DNA of 64,000 nt from Sepioteuthis lessoniana (GCA_963585895.1 OY757921.1:56727454-56791453), one strand, 5' to 3'; shown: positions 1 through 11,988, counted from the stretch's first letter. Translations and numbers: made by a program. The notes: generated from the letters alone by a model not told the origin.

Positions 1-422
1 TGTAATGTATCAGCGCTTAAATATAGTCACCCATCATGTTTTTGTTATACAATCTCTGGTCAGAAAAGCAGTTTCAAGAGAAGAATTTTTTTTTTCCATT
101 TATTTAGGCATAAGTCTGCCCATAAACAAGAAAAAGGAACTATTTTTTGCATTGTGTTATAATAAGAATAATACTTCCAACATTAATCTCTGATTGAAGT
201 ATATAATACTGAAGTTGAATTCTTTAAACCACAAATGATATTTCTGTATATTCCTTTAGATGACAGACACTCAAAAAACTTACACAATAAAATTATGATT
301 ATAAATTGGAATGATTCTTTTAGGATTGTTGTTTCCTTAGGAAAAAATTCATTTATCTATTAACAATTATGATATTAAATTCTTCTTATCTGATTTCTTT
401 ATTTTTTTTTTTTTATTTAAAG
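1..422. other. Intron, no gene seen
   Basis: AT-rich sequence upstream of the first visible exon. It ends in a T-rich tract and an AG acceptor at 421-422. No conserved protein, repeat end or RNA gene was recognised in either strand. Confidence 0.6.
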
Positions 423-574
423 GAGTTCAAAGTTTGAGGCTAAAAGCTCAGGAGATTTATGAAAAAAAGGAACAGGAGGCAGCCACAAGAATACAGGCAG
501 TTTACAGAGGTTACACTGTTAGAAAGAATCTTAAATGGCAGCATTTAACTGGACTACCTGATATAGTGGATCAA
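423..574 (+). CDS. CEP350: Exon of CEP350-like gene (IQ motif exon)
   Basis: First visible exon of a host gene that runs left to right through the whole window. It follows a T tract and AG, and ends at a GTGAGT donor at 575. Its first codon needs one base from an upstream exon, so the gene begins outside the window. It encodes a short charged helix (KAQEIYEKKEQEAATR) followed by an IQ-type calmodulin-binding motif, IQAVYRGYTVRKN. From memory of the family, the IQ motif after such a helix and the motifs in later exons match the centrosomal, microtubule-associated protein CEP350; no alignment was run. The next exon starts in the phase left here (0), which supports the model. Another IQ-motif coiled-coil protein is the main alternative. 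Confidence 0.7.
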
Positions 575-1350
575 GTGAGTGATAAGAAATCAATAAATTT
601 TGACCTACTTTCTTGTAAAGTACTGTTCAGACAACATAAGATTTTTTTTTTGTTTCATGTTTAACTGTCATGTTAAATGTAAAGAAAAAATAATCATTGA
701 ATAATGGCTAATGAATCTCCATACTACTTAATCTGGTCAATAACAAATATAATCTTTCTCATTGATGCTAAATCCTTCATGTTATGTGTAAGAAACAAAA
801 ATTTACTAAATTGTATGGAAAAGTATTTATACATGATTAGTTTTTGCTTTTTTATTTATATATTTTTATAAATCATTTTGGTCTCTTGCATTATTTCGCT
901 GTGAACCATAAGGCTGATATTTTTGGCTTGCAAAGATCATTGCTTTGTGATGATTTGCTGTCTTTGTTTTAATGTAAAGATAGAATAGCTTGGAAGCATA
1001 TTTTGCATATTAAGCTCATCAAAAGAAATTTAGAAGGATTAGATCAATCTTCAAATGGGAGGGAAAAACTGCTTTTAGCATGATTTGAACCACAAACGTG
1101 TTATGATATAAAACTCATGAAAACAAAAAAAGAAAAAATTCAATTCATCCTACAGAAAATGTCTGTGTATTCTTATGAATATTACCTTATTAGAAATAAG
1201 TCTTGTATACAATATTATTCTAGAGCATTTATAGTTTTGATAAAGTTTTTAATGTTGTTAAAAAGACAGTTTCAACTGTGTCAGTTTCTGAAACAAGATA
1301 AACACTGTAACATTGATTATAGAAAATGAATCTTATTTGTTTTTTTTTAG
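575..1350. other. Intron
   Basis: AT-rich intron between the first two exons, ending in a T run and TAG. Nothing else was recognised. Confidence 0.6.
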
Positions 1351-1461
1351 GCGCCATCAAGTTTCCAAATAAATTCTTTCCAAGAACAATCAGATACATC
1401 TTCAGTTGACTACATTTTAGCAGGAAATTCATTTGGTTTTGGTAAAGCCCCAAAATTTAAG
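1351..1461 (+). CDS. CEP350: Exon of CEP350-like gene
   Basis: A 111-bp exon (37 codons, phase 0 to 0) between a T8-AG acceptor and a GTAAGT donor at 1462. The peptide starts APSSFQINSFQEQSD and ends GFGKAPKFK. It is Ser/Gln-rich and looks disordered, with no domain of its own. Both splice sites are strong and the frame joins without a stop to the IQ exon before it and to the exon at 11796. The following intron is about 10.3 kb long because a LINE entered it. Confidence 0.68.
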
Positions 1462-3394
1462 GTAAGTATTTTTTAAAAGATGTTTGAAATAAAAGATATC
1501 TTGTTTGAATTTAAGATCTCGGTTCTGGTTTTAGTTTCTTCTCTTTATCTAAGGAACATCTTAAAAATCTGAATATACATAAAATTATAAAACACTGATC
1601 ATGAGGTTGGATGTGAAATTACATTCAATAATTTGCTTTTGCAATAAAATAGATTTCAACAAGTTTCAGATTAAAAAAAAATTAAAAATTGATAGAGAAA
1701 TTATGGCTAGCAATAGAAGCTGTCTTTTATTTTTCTCTAAATTAGATGCTGGATTTCAAAAGAAAAACTAATCCAAATAACTCCATAACGTCTGTTTAGA
1801 ATCAGTGTAGTATCTGTCCATCCATAATTATTGTTATTCTACAAAATTTCTGACTGGGATCAAAGTACAGTATCTATGCATGTGAAAATCTAATTAGATA
1901 CATTAAAAAATATTGAAATAATATATATATTTTAATTTTTTTTCATTTTGTATTCATGAAAAAGAATTAAATTTTATACTTTTTAAAATAATGTGTTCAT
2001 CTGCATATTTTATATCTTATAGATTATAAAATAGCTGAGTTTTCCACCGGTACAGATGCTATTCTTTAATCCTAGGCAAAAGCACTCGCAGAAGTTGTAG
2101 CACTTGCATTTTAATCAGAGTACACATATGTTATAATCTGATCATACGTCTCAGAGAGGGCTGGAACATGTTGGCTTAAAATATGATCAGGTTGGTCTAA
2201 TTCATTCAGAAAGCAACTAAAATTGGCGTGCCTCCTCACAGTGGATGAGGGAACTGGAACTTTCAAGAGAAAAATTAATGAGAAATGACTCTGTTTACCT
2301 CTACAGACTCCTTGATTAATGGGCAAATCTTCATGAAACTTGGCATGTGAACTTTCTTGGCCTCTGGAAATTTTTAAAGTATCGGTGGGGGGTGGATGAA
2401 TGCGGTGGAGATCCCTCCTGTCCTTGGAGAGATTTCTGGAACATTTAACTTAAAATTGATCCAGAAGTTCTAATTCATCCATAAAACAAATAAAATTACC
2501 CACCAGGGACTCATCCATACAAAATTAATTTTTGTTTAACAAAATGTGCTTTAGTATATTATTTTTCATCCTAGACAATGCTAGGTTCTTTTGCTAGTAT
2601 TTATATATAATCTTGTTTAATGTATATAAGGAACAAAGATGCTCTTTTTGTATTTTTGTAAGGGTTTTTAAATTTGCAGGGTTGATGATTTTGTTAAGAT
2701 GATTTGTGATTAAAAATATGTAACCTATATGGATCTTTGATAGTCTATCACAAGAATAAACTTATATACATCCTTAAAGCAAAATCTGTAAAAGAATCTT
2801 TTAGATTTTTTGTTATAGTACAAACAATTATTGCTGTTTACTAAATTCCTTTTCTTTCTGGTGAATTGAGATTAATAAATTTCACATTACCACAATGGTA
2901 ATTGAACTAAAAACCTTACAGCATAAAATTTTAACTTATGTGTCAATGTTTTCTCATATAATCTGAATAGAAGTTATTGAAATACTTCTTAGCAATGAAG
3001 AGGAAACTTAAAAATATAATGAAAGCCCTTCACGATTATCTATAAAGGACACAAATAACATGGAAATCAATGACAAAAGTAATGGCCTTAATTTGTACCA
3101 GAAAATAACCAATATATATAAACATTTAACTTTCATCTCACAAGTAAAAGGTTAAAGGAGATATAATCCATAGAGTTTTTAAAAAAAGTCACTAAATTGA
3201 TATACATGAATTGAAGAATAGAGGAGTATCAAGTTGCCTAGTCTATATTATCGTGGAGACCATGGAGATATGATCCAAGTCTATAAAAATCTTGTCGCCT
3301 GATTATATGATGGAAAAGAAACAATTGTCATCACATGACAAGGTGATAAGATTTTTCTAAGTATTAAATAACTTCCATTCCTCTTTAAAATTTA
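1462..3394. other. Intron, left part; two diverged related segments
   Basis: No coding signal was found. Two segments of about 75 bp, near 2165-2230 and 2435-2510, resemble each other (both contain GGAACAT, then CTTAAAAT, then TCTAATTCAT), which suggests a decayed repeat of unknown class. Around 3205-3275 a plus-strand frame gives LPSLYYRGDHGDMIQVY, reminiscent of the C-terminal reverse-transcriptase region of some LINEs, but it is too short to classify. Confidence 0.35.
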
Positions 3395-3412
3395 TGATGG
3401 ATAGGAAATATA

Positions 3413-3577
3413 GAACGTTTAGTCAAAAAGACACCTACATTTTTTAACAGAAACATATACAGAAAACCCATGTTTACAGGGTTATATTTTAGTTGGGGTT
3501 CTTTTGCTCCTAAATCTAGGAAGATCAGTCTTATGAAAACCATTACACATTGTGCACTCATGATTAATTCAAGTTTG
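3413..3577 (+). mobile_element. Penelope-like reverse transcriptase fragment
   Basis: An open stretch of about 55 codons encodes FFNRNIYRKPMFTGLYFSWG, then SFAPKSRKISLMKTITHCAL. The pattern YRKP-x-FTGLY-x-x-W-x-SF-x-P-x-x-x-K followed by a basic helix is what I recall from the thumb region of Penelope-like reverse transcriptases. The flanks hold no further recognisable domain, so it is a short relic. Some other reverse transcriptase lineage is possible. Confidence 0.45.
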
Positions 3578-3946
3578 AAGTGAGAATTGCCAAATACGTG
3601 CCAATTTTGATCCTTAGACACATACAAAAACAAAAATCCGGGCACTCACTGGCTTATGATGCTGTCATTGTCAAACATTTATTGAATACGAATACTTATA
3701 CTGAATACTATTCGGACCAGTTTTTCTCAGTTTTGCATAGAGCTTGAATGAAACACCAGCTTAATGTTGTAGAATCTGTTATAATCGATATATAATGCCC
3801 AACTCTATGCAAACTGAAAGACATACTCTCAAATTAATGAAGGACAGTCTAATTTTAAGATCTTTCTTGTCATTGATTTTTTTCTCTTCTCTCCTTTTAA
3901 GAATTTATCAGTGTCACTAAGCCATTCATTATAATTACTGATGAAT

Positions 3947-3958
3947 TCCTTTTGAAAA
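3947..3958 (+). repeat. Target-site duplication, left side of LINE A1 composite
   Basis: TCCTTTTGAAAA occurs here directly before the S-type head and again at 11164-11175 directly after the LINE tail. The exact 12-bp match brackets both modules as a single insertion. Confidence 0.8.
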
Positions 3959-4352
3959 TAGCCCAGTCAGCCGGGGCTGTAGAATACACTGATTACATCT
4001 CTGCAGAGGGATAAAACTCCCCCCATGAATGTCCTGGATATGACATTAAACTATTTGATGATGAGGCTCCAGTAATACTGGAGCTTTGGGGAATGCAGAG
4101 TACCCTTTCATTGCCATTGCTTCTGGGTCAACTCTGACCCAGAGTGGTAGCACCTGACAGGGTCCTATTTATGAGTCAAATAGAACCGTTTGAAATGTGT
4201 GCAAAAAATGACATGCTAAATTGAATTGTATGAAATAGAACTGTTTTATCAATTAATTGTGTTAACAAATGATTGATATCAAATTGAATTGTTGTTGTTA
4301 AATAGCAGTACTTGTAACCACTTCACTGTGTGCAAACAAGTGATTAATCCAT
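3959..4352 (+). mobile_element. S-type module at the front of A1
   Basis: Begins with the shared head (GCCCAGTCAGCCGGGG, then CTGTAGAATACACTGA, then the CTCTGCAGAG palindrome) and continues with the S body: the GTCCTGGATATGACA segment, the TACTGGAGCTTTGGGGAATG segment and the AATAGAACTG-type repeats. It lacks the S 3' hairpin and stops where the LINE head begins. Confidence 0.75.
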
Positions 4353-4825
4353 CCTGTCGGTTTGGGCTGTAGAATATGCCAACTGCACCTCTGTAGAGGA
4401 GTAAGATTCCTCCACCCCTGTGAGCTGATTGCCTAAGTGGCCACATGATTAGCAACACTCAACTTTGGCCCTTATTAGGCTAGACGGGCAATTAGAGAAG
4501 CTTAATCCAACCAATAGGTTGGTCACAGTAAGCCCTCTTTTCGAGCCATGCAAAAGAATTTTGTAGTTTTCCAAATCGGAAAGTGGTAGCTTCAGGTTCA
4601 GTCATGCCGAAGAAAGACCTATATTTCCACTTCTATCACTATGTGAGTAGTAATCTCGGGAATGAAAACCTAGTGATCTCAAATTATTGGTCCCTTTCCT
4701 CAATGTGAGTATATTGAATGTAGACCCCTTATTTGTCAAGGTGAATGGGTTTCTCTCTTGACATTTCTCTTTATAGGGCTCTATGGTGGGTAGGGACTTC
4801 AGTCAGTGAACTCATCTAAAATCCC
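4353..4825 (+). promoter_or_regulatory. 5' UTR/head of LINE A1
   Basis: Starts CTGTCGGTTTGGGCTGTAG and aligns with the A2 leader at 17567-18101 through the CACATGATTAGCAACACTC and TTGGCCCTTATTAGGC segments. In I-clade LINEs the 5' end normally holds the internal RNA polymerase II promoter; that role is inferred here. Confidence 0.6.
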
Positions 4826-6110
4826 CATGGATACAAAAAACAACAAAAAACAAAACCCAAGCAAAAAATCTTAAACCTTAAAGCATCCACGTGCAGAGTC
4901 TGACTCAGATAATGATTCTGATCAGACCCCTTTTCCTCAAATTTATAGTGCTGGAGTCGACAGAATATACCCAAAACACTCAGTTGTCTCCTTTCATTTC
5001 TAATAATAATTTCTTAGCTCTCTAATAAAACCTAAATCTGTCAAAAACTAATAAACAATACCTTACTAATAGAGGTACCAAAGAAAACCTTCTTGGACCT
5101 CCTACTTAAACAAAAATACTTCTATAACCTCAAAATAAAAGCCTACTCCCACAATTCCCTGAACTTGTCAAAGGGTATATAGTGAGGAGTTCAGATCTCT
5201 CCTCCTTCAGTTTAGATGAAATAAAAACCAACATATGCAAACAAAGTGTCACTGAGCATCAGTGAATATCCATTTCGAAAAATAACCAAACAATCCTAAC
5301 AAACATGTATATTCTTAGTTTTAACACCCCCAAACCTCCTACTGTAATAAAAATAGGGTACACAATAACCAAAGTTGAAATATATATATACCAAACCAAA
5401 TAAGATGCCGCAGTTGCCAAAAATTTGGGCACCACAAAGAAAATGTACCAGACCTCCAGTATGTAGAACATGCAGGGAAATCTGAAATCACATAAACTGT
5501 AAACAACTACAAAAGTGCATAAACCGCAAATGAAATCATGTAGCAGACTCAAAAGAATGTGAAATATATATATATATATAAAAAAAAAGAATATTAGAAG
5601 TCAAACATACAAAAAATATATCATACTCAGAGGCAAGGAAGTTAGTTGAAAATTCTGTAGTCACAATATCTTACGCAAAGGTAGCCAAACTCATGAACAA
5701 TTCAACCCAAAACCAAGGAATGACCTACTACAAAGTGATAAATCTAATAAAAGAACTGAAACCTCTTTTAGAATTATTAAGAGAAAGCTTGACCAACTTG
5801 ACAATCAAGCCCCATGCTGAAGCAGATCCAAAGAAAAACTTCCAACCCTAAACTAACAAAGCTAAAGAACCCGCCCCCCACCCCCCAAAAAACAAACTAA
5901 ACAAAAACTCAACCCAAACAACAATAAACTCCAAGCATCCCTACTATCACTATCAAACCCAACAATCCCCCACCAAAAATGGATTGCAATGAAAGCCCAC
6001 TGCTAACCCCAAAAGAGAGATCTCCTTAGAAGAAACAAACATGAATTAAAAATCTCATTAATAGAGGCTGAAAACTGAGAGCTAAGAAAGCTCCCCAAAA
6101 CAGAAAGCTT
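4826..6110 (+). pseudogene. LINE A1 ORF1 remnant (nucleic-acid binding, CCHC)
   Basis: Aligns in pieces with A2 ORF1. It begins near an ATG with a Lys/Asn-rich start, then an acidic Ser/Asp segment (SDSDNDSD), a middle region, and a zinc-knuckle region around 5395-5560 where CRSCQKFGHHKE replaces the equivalent A2 stretch. A TA repeat has expanded at about 5563-5580. The frame is broken many times. ORF1 proteins of this class bind element RNA as a chaperone. Confidence 0.6.
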
Positions 6111-6289
6111 AAATACCCAAAAAGCCTTAAAAAAATCTGATCAAAAAGCTGAGAAACCACTGAAATTGCCAAATCCAGTCAAATAAAAAAAAAAAAAACT
6201 ACACCAAAACAAAATAAACATCAAACACACAACAAGAATTAAAAAGTATGACTCATAAAATAATCCATTGGTACTGCTGTGGCTACCAG

Positions 6290-8015
6290 GGGAAATTACA
6301 ACAAGCTTCTTCTGTTGATAGCTGAATTCAACCCTACCACCATGTTTCCAAGACAACTTCAAAAAAGTTGTGACAAACTAATATGAAAACCTTTGAACAA
6401 TATGACTACATACATGATACTAGCCAAAGAGTTTGGGGTGGAGTATTGATCCTATTTAGGAAAAATATCCCCCCAAATAAAATCAACATGACACCTACTT
6501 GCAATTGCTATCTCAGCAACCATACTCAAAACTTTCCACCTCATAAACAGGAAAGAACTAAACGATTTATCTTGATGGGAGATTTTAATAGCCGCAGCAT
6601 AATATGGGGAAATAAAACAACAAACAAAAGAGGCTAGACCCTTATAAAAAATCATCAATAGCTACAATTTATGCTTCACAATCAGAAATCTCAAACCTGC
6701 CGTAACCCATCCTCAGGTACATTCTCTACTATAGACCTAACCCTCAGTAATCCACTAATCTTCATAGAATATAACTGGAGACTATAAAAAGACCTCTCCG
6801 ACTGTGGCCACTACCCAATAATAATAGAAAACTCTACAATAAAAAAACTCAGAAACACAAACAAAACCCTCATGATGGAATTTTAAAAAAGCAAACTGGC
6901 AATCCTACAAAAAACTAAGCCTTACCACACTAATTTCAGAATCAAATACAAATCAAGAACCCATAATACGTTTTACCAACACCCTCATTACCGCAGCCAA
7001 TAAAACTATCCCCAATGCCAAGCCACCCCTCATTAGAAAACCTAAACAAATACAAACAACAAAGAACTAAAACTCAGCATACCAAAAAAGAAGCCAAAAG
7101 ATCCTCCTGGAGAACCTTCACTTCATAGATAAACTCCAATACCAATTCAAAAATAATTTGGGACTTTATAAAGAAAATAACAAATAAAAACATCAATAAT
7201 CCAATAAATCACCACTCTCAAGGAAACACAAATGCCACAAGTGAAAAGCATATAGCCAATCTGATTACAGAAAATTTTGCTCAAGTGTTATCTACAAAAA
7301 AAAAAAAACTATTCAAATTAATTCAATTCAATCAGAATCAAAGGAGAAAAGAACATTATAAAATTCAACTCTGACAATATTGAGTTAGAATGAACATTCT
7401 ATTTCAATATTCACCCTAACTGAACTCCAAAACTCAATATTCAAATCTAACAACTCAGGCCCTAGTCCAGATGAAATTCACTACACCCTCCTCAAAGAAA
7501 TCCCAACAATATCCATGAAATATATTTTCTAGATATATACAACAATATATGGATCTCTATCAACATCTCTACTTTATGTGGAAGCAAGCCACAATCATTC
7601 ATATCCTAAAAAAAAACAAAAAACTATGCCACAAACCCTACCAGTTATAAACCTATAGCTTTAACAAGTTATACTTGAAAAGCTCTTGAAAGAATGATTA
7701 ATCTAAAACTGACATGGTTCCTTGAATCAAACAATCTCTTCTCAAACCTACAAACAGACTTCAGAGCCAAAAAAGTACCCTAGATCAAATAGTCTATACA
7801 GAAACCTTGATCAGAGAAGCATTCATCAAAAAAGAACATTTGATTGCAGTCTTTTTTGACCGAGAAAAAGCCTATGACATATCATGGCCATTTGGCATAC
7901 TGAAAGACCTCAGCCTACTAGGAAGCCTCCACATCTTCATAAAACACTTCTGAGAAGACTGGACCTTTCAAACATGAATAAACAATATATTCTCCAATCT
8001 AAAGCCACAGGGTAG
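6290..8015 (+). pseudogene. LINE A1 ORF2 remnant, endonuclease and start of reverse transcriptase
   Basis: The pieces match A2 ORF2 in order. They include an endonuclease segment with FEQYDYIHDT and RKNIPPNKIN, the LMGDFNSR motif that carries catalytic Asp/Asn, and an SDCGHYPI-like relic of the SDHFPI motif. The reverse transcriptase follows, with relics of PTSYRPIALTSC and of FDLEKAYDTT at about 7855-7885. Many stops and frame changes are present. A solo LTR cuts it just after the position equivalent to PQEVGVPQG. Confidence 0.65.
8012..8015 (+). repeat. 4-bp target duplication of solo LTR (GTAG)
   Basis: GTAG at 8012-8015 is repeated at 9303-9306. The LTR between them starts TG and ends CA. 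Confidence 0.75.
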
Positions 8016-9302
8016 TGTGACGTTGCATAAATAATTATCCCAGGATGGGAGTTCAGTTTATGCGCATGTGACGTCGAGGGCAGTCTGGCACTTGACCTTC
8101 CGCAAAATAAGTCCTAGTCAAGACTCCTTTTTCGGGCATATGGTAACTGGCAAATAATGTGGGGGTTAATCTGAAGCTGGCAAGGGGGTTTCCAGTTCAC
8201 TTTCACATACCCCACCAAGTCCTTCATTTTCCTACTCCTTCAGATAACGGAAGCATAAAACAAACTATTATTCACTGTAATGAAATTTCCAAAATTTCCT
8301 TGTGATGTTTTTAAGGCGAATAAGACATTTAGCGAGAATTGATGAAAGCGATACGAAGCTGAAACAGATATGTGTAAAAGAAAGCGACTCAATAGAGAAA
8401 TAACACAACCAATAGATTTCAACACAAGTGTGCATTTGAAATATTACAAAGTTTTAATAGGCCAAGCAAATAATAATAAGGTTTTAGAAACAGTTCCTTT
8501 TTCTTTTCTCTTTTCTTTTTAAGATACTGGCTATATTAAACATGAATGTCTCTTACAGTCCTTTTCTTCTTTCTCCTTTTTTCTGTTTCTTTTACTTAAG
8601 AAAATGCTTAAGTTGCTGGGCTGAGGATGTAACAAGGTCCATTCACTAATTCACTGTTGATGAAACAGAATCTTTTCTATTTCTCTCTTTCTTTTTTCTT
8701 TTGAATACATATAATTCCAATATTTAGGAAGGGTAGAAGGTAAAACAGTTTAAGTTGTACTTATCTTTGACAAGGCTAGTTCTCAGGTTCCTTTCTTTTA
8801 CAGATGAGTGGCATTCTCCAGAATCTGGCTGAATATGCCTTTTCTGCTGTCTTCTGTCCAAAGATTCTGTTCTATGCTTTTTATGGGGACCTCCCGGAGT
8901 TTGGGCTGTTAACCGGCATCTTTATCTGCTGACTTCTGTCCTCAAACTAAAGATTCTTTTCCAAATTTCCTCTGACTAAAAGGTATTATTTTGGCGCTAA
9001 AGGGTCTGGCCAATCATTTGGCTTTTTCTTCTCCCACTGTTTCCTCCGGTCATGCTACTAGAGTGACCTGGATTCTTTTCTTCGTCCAACAGATTACAGG
9101 TCATGGAGTGTGGGTAGCTTTGGCCTTCATTCTGACCTAGATTCGTTACTTTGTTCAACAGGTTTTAGATCATGGAGTGCGAGGAATTGACCTTCATTCT
9201 CCTACTGTTTTAGTGGTCAGTCCTTGGGGCCTGTTGATTCAAACACTGTAGGGTAGGAGAATTGATCTCCCTTTCCCTCTCTCGATAGCATACCACATCA
9301 CA
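8016..9302 (-). mobile_element. Solo LTR (Gypsy-type fossil), minus strand
   Basis: A 1287-bp sequence with TG...CA ends and a GTAG duplication interrupts the LINE A1 reverse transcriptase, which resumes right after it. The first 200 bp match the reverse complement of the end of the LTR at 14917-16008 (shared GGCACTTGA, AATAAGTCCT and GCTGGCAAGGGG segments), so both belong to one LTR family and this copy lies on the minus strand. No internal coding part remains, as expected after LTR-LTR recombination. Confidence 0.8.
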
Positions 9303-11010
9303 GTAGCATCCTATCTGTGATCTTATTTATGATTTAAAATTAATAAAATAACAACAGATCATTATATGTTGACGATTTCCTCATTCATTACAGCTCCAAA
9401 AATATGGCCACTATAGAAAGAAAAATGCAACAATGCATCAACAAAGTATTAAAATGGACCATGAAAAATAGTTTTAAAATCTCTAGCAATAAAACCAAAT
9501 GCATGCACTTCTACCAAATTCACAAAATGCATAATCAACCCATCCTAATACTAAATGGTACTGAAATACCCATAACCCATCAAGACAAATTCTTAGGCAT
9601 TATTCTCAAAAGGATGATCAATCTAAAGAAACTATCCTTCATCCTCATATCAAACAACTGAGGATCAAATGCAACCAAATTATCCAATTCCTAAGAACCA
9701 TCACATATACAGACTGGGGTACAGATTAAAAAAACAAAACAAAAACCTAACCAACCTATACAGATGTTTGATATATTCAAAACTTGATAATGGCTGCTTC
9801 ATATATGGAGCAGCCAGAAAATCCTGGCTCTGAGAACTCAGAATCATCTGCTACCAAGGACACTGTATTGCCCTAGGAGGCTTCACTACCTTTCCAAGTA
9901 AAAGTCTATACATAGAAGCCAATGAACCCCCATTTCCCTTGAGAAGATATAAACTTCCACTCCAATACTATACTAAACTCATTTCATGCCCCCAAAACCC
10001 TACCTATAGTTGCATCATGGAAACAAGATATAAAAACCTATTTGAAAATAAAGCAAAGGCCATCAAACCTTTTAATCTAAGAATTCAAACCTTCCTAAAT
10101 AAAATCAAAACCAATCCCAAAATAATATATAATACTATTCAACCAAAAATAGCACCATGGACCATAAATCAACCAATATTAAAACTAGAACTAACCAAAC
10201 TATCCCAAACCAAAACACACCTTATCCCTTTCCTAGAGAAACATCCCAAACAACTTCTCAGATCACCACCACATCTATACAGATGGATCCAAACAGGGAA
10301 TGAAAGTTGGTTGTGCTGCTGTCTTCCAAAACCGAATATTTCTAAAATATCTCCCAAATGAATCATCATTATATAATGTAGAAGTCACAGCTATTGACCT
10401 AGCCATGAACATTATAGCTAACCACAAATCTTCTAAATTTATCATCCATTCAGACTCCAAATCAGTCCTCCCAGCTCAACAGAGCAAGAATACATCAACT
10501 CCTCTTATCACAAGACTCCTAGACAAAATGAACACTCTTTCTAAAAGATAATAGCATCATTCTCACCTGGATACCAAACCACATTGGTATACATAGAAAT
10601 GAAAGGGTAGACAAAGCTACAAAGAAGCACTCCTGGTAGACATATCCAATGCAAAAATTCTGTACACTGACCTAAAACCAATCATTAACAAATTCATATT
10701 TGAGAAATGGCAAAAATCTTGGAATGATCAAACATAGAACAAGCTCCACTATATACAAAATACCATTGGTGAGTAGCCGGCAGACTATAGAAGAAATAGA
10801 AAAGAAGTGATACTCTCTAGGTTTCATATTGGCCACATCCACATTACCCACTCACACCGCCTAAAAAGGGAAGCCCTCCCCCCAATATGCTCAATGGGCA
10901 AAGTAACCCTCACAGTCAAACACATTCTTATAAACTGTGACAGACTCACCCAAAATACTGATAGGACCTCTTCAAAAACACTAAACCAGAGGAAACCTTC
11001 ATCAAAATCT
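9303..11010 (+). pseudogene. LINE A1 ORF2 remnant, end of reverse transcriptase, RNase H, C-terminal knuckle
   Basis: Continues ORF2 after the solo LTR. A YVDDF relic (YVDDFLIHY-like) lies at about 9366-9395, followed by ERKMQQCINKVLKWTMKN. An RNase H domain runs from about 10275 to 10640 with YTDGS-like, EVTAIDLAMNI and HSDSKSV motifs, the last changed from A2's YTDSKSV. It ends in the GHIHITHSH region and a Cys/His knuckle. It is broken in several places. The RNase H domain places the family in the I group rather than Jockey. Confidence 0.65.
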
Positions 11011-11113
11011 AACCAAATACAATAAGATATATATATATATAAAAAAATCAAACAAACAAACCATACCCTAAATCTTAAAACATACACAAAAGACAAACCA
11101 GTCTAACCCTTCT

Positions 11114-11145
11114 GGTATTAAATGACCCACAGAAGTTGATATGCT
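11114..11145 (+). other. 3' terminal hairpin of LINE A1
   Basis: Decayed form of the element-family hairpin: GGTATTAAATGACCC, loop ACAG, then AAGTTGATATGCT. The stem carries substitutions that weaken it. It is followed by GTTAAACAAAACTCAAAC and the target duplication. Confidence 0.7.
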
Positions 11146-11163
11146 GTTAAACAAAACTCAAAC

Positions 11164-11175
11164 TCCTTTTGAAAA
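11164..11175 (+). repeat. Target-site duplication, right side of A1
   Basis: TCCTTTTGAAAA, an exact copy of 3947-3958. Confidence 0.8.
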
Positions 11176-11795
11176 GATGTTGGTCTAAAGGTACCTCAAG
11201 TTTTGTTGTATATTCTACTTTAGACAATTTTAACTGGCCTTATTAAAATCATATATCCTATTTTAGAATTAGTTTTGTATTAAAGTTTTACCTAAAATCT
11301 ATTTGTGTGCATGTATGCATTTGAATTTTTTTTTTAAATTCAGAGAGGTGTTCAAAGCACTACTACTCTATTTCTTTAGACAATGTTAAGTAAACTGATG
11401 CTACTTGCAGAAATGTTAGGAGATACTGAAATTTTTCTAAAGTTTATCATATTAGTATCATTATCTTGATAGTTTTCTCTTAATATTTTGTACTTGTCAT
11501 TATGATATATTTTAGGCTTTTGAATATATATTTATTTTTTTGCAAAATGCCCTTTGGTAACAATCTTTATGTGAAAATAAATGATGAAAAAACCCAACTT
11601 TTTTCAAGTTTATTGTTGTTCCATTACAGATAAATTAAGGTATTTTTAAACCTTTAGCCATGTGTTAGTTGTAGATATCCATTTCTCAACTTATTTGATA
11701 GCTTTTGTTTTATTTTATTTTTTGGTATAATTATTTACCATCTTTCTAGTTGAGCATTTATTTCATAATGTTTACTCATAGATTTATTTGTTTAG
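11176..11795. other. Intron
   Basis: AT-rich host intron between the A1 insertion and the next exon; nothing further was recognised. It ends TTGTTTAG at the acceptor. Confidence 0.6.
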
Positions 11796-11988
11796 AGTCT
11801 GTTTCATCAAAATTTTGCTGATCACCAAATGGATAGTCATACGGCAAATACAAATGAAATAAAAGAACACAAATACCAGCCAAGATCTTTGACTCTTTAC
11901 CCAAAATATCCATGGAAAGATGCTGTATCCGACCAGTTCAGTATTGTTAATATATTCACATCCAAATATAAAAATTCAATTCAAACAG
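11796..11988 (+). CDS. CEP350: Exon of CEP350-like gene
   Basis: A 193-bp exon, phase 0 in and phase 1 out, with acceptor TTTAG and donor GTAATC at 11989. It encodes SLFHQNFADHQMDSHTANTN, then a segment with SLTLYPKYPWKDAVSDQFSI and ending FTSKYKNSIQT. No named domain is visible. The split Gly codon (G|GT) is completed exactly by the next exon. The unspliced frame reads on into the intron, which is why this exon can look like a short independent ORF. Confidence 0.7.

Larger units (their letters stand above)
3959..11163 (+). mobile_element. I-clade LINE A1, with S module fused to its 5' end
   Basis: A decayed non-LTR retrotransposon in sense orientation in the host intron. From the left it holds an S-type head and body (3959-4352), a second LINE-type head and 5' UTR (4353 to about 4825), ORF1 remains (about 4826-6110), ORF2 remains (endonuclease from about 6290, reverse transcriptase, RNase H to about 10640, C-terminal knuckle to about 11010) and a 3' UTR with the family hairpin (11114-11145) and an AAACAAAACTCAAAC tail. 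A solo LTR at 8016-9302 interrupts the reverse transcriptase. Many stops and frameshifts make it old relative to A2, its closest relative here. Its 12-bp duplication lies outside the S module, so S and LINE appear to have inserted together. Confidence 0.85.

Noticed and set aside
5-193. Small ORF at the window start
   Set aside because: No domain, low-complexity composition, and no splice or start context; it lies in intron.
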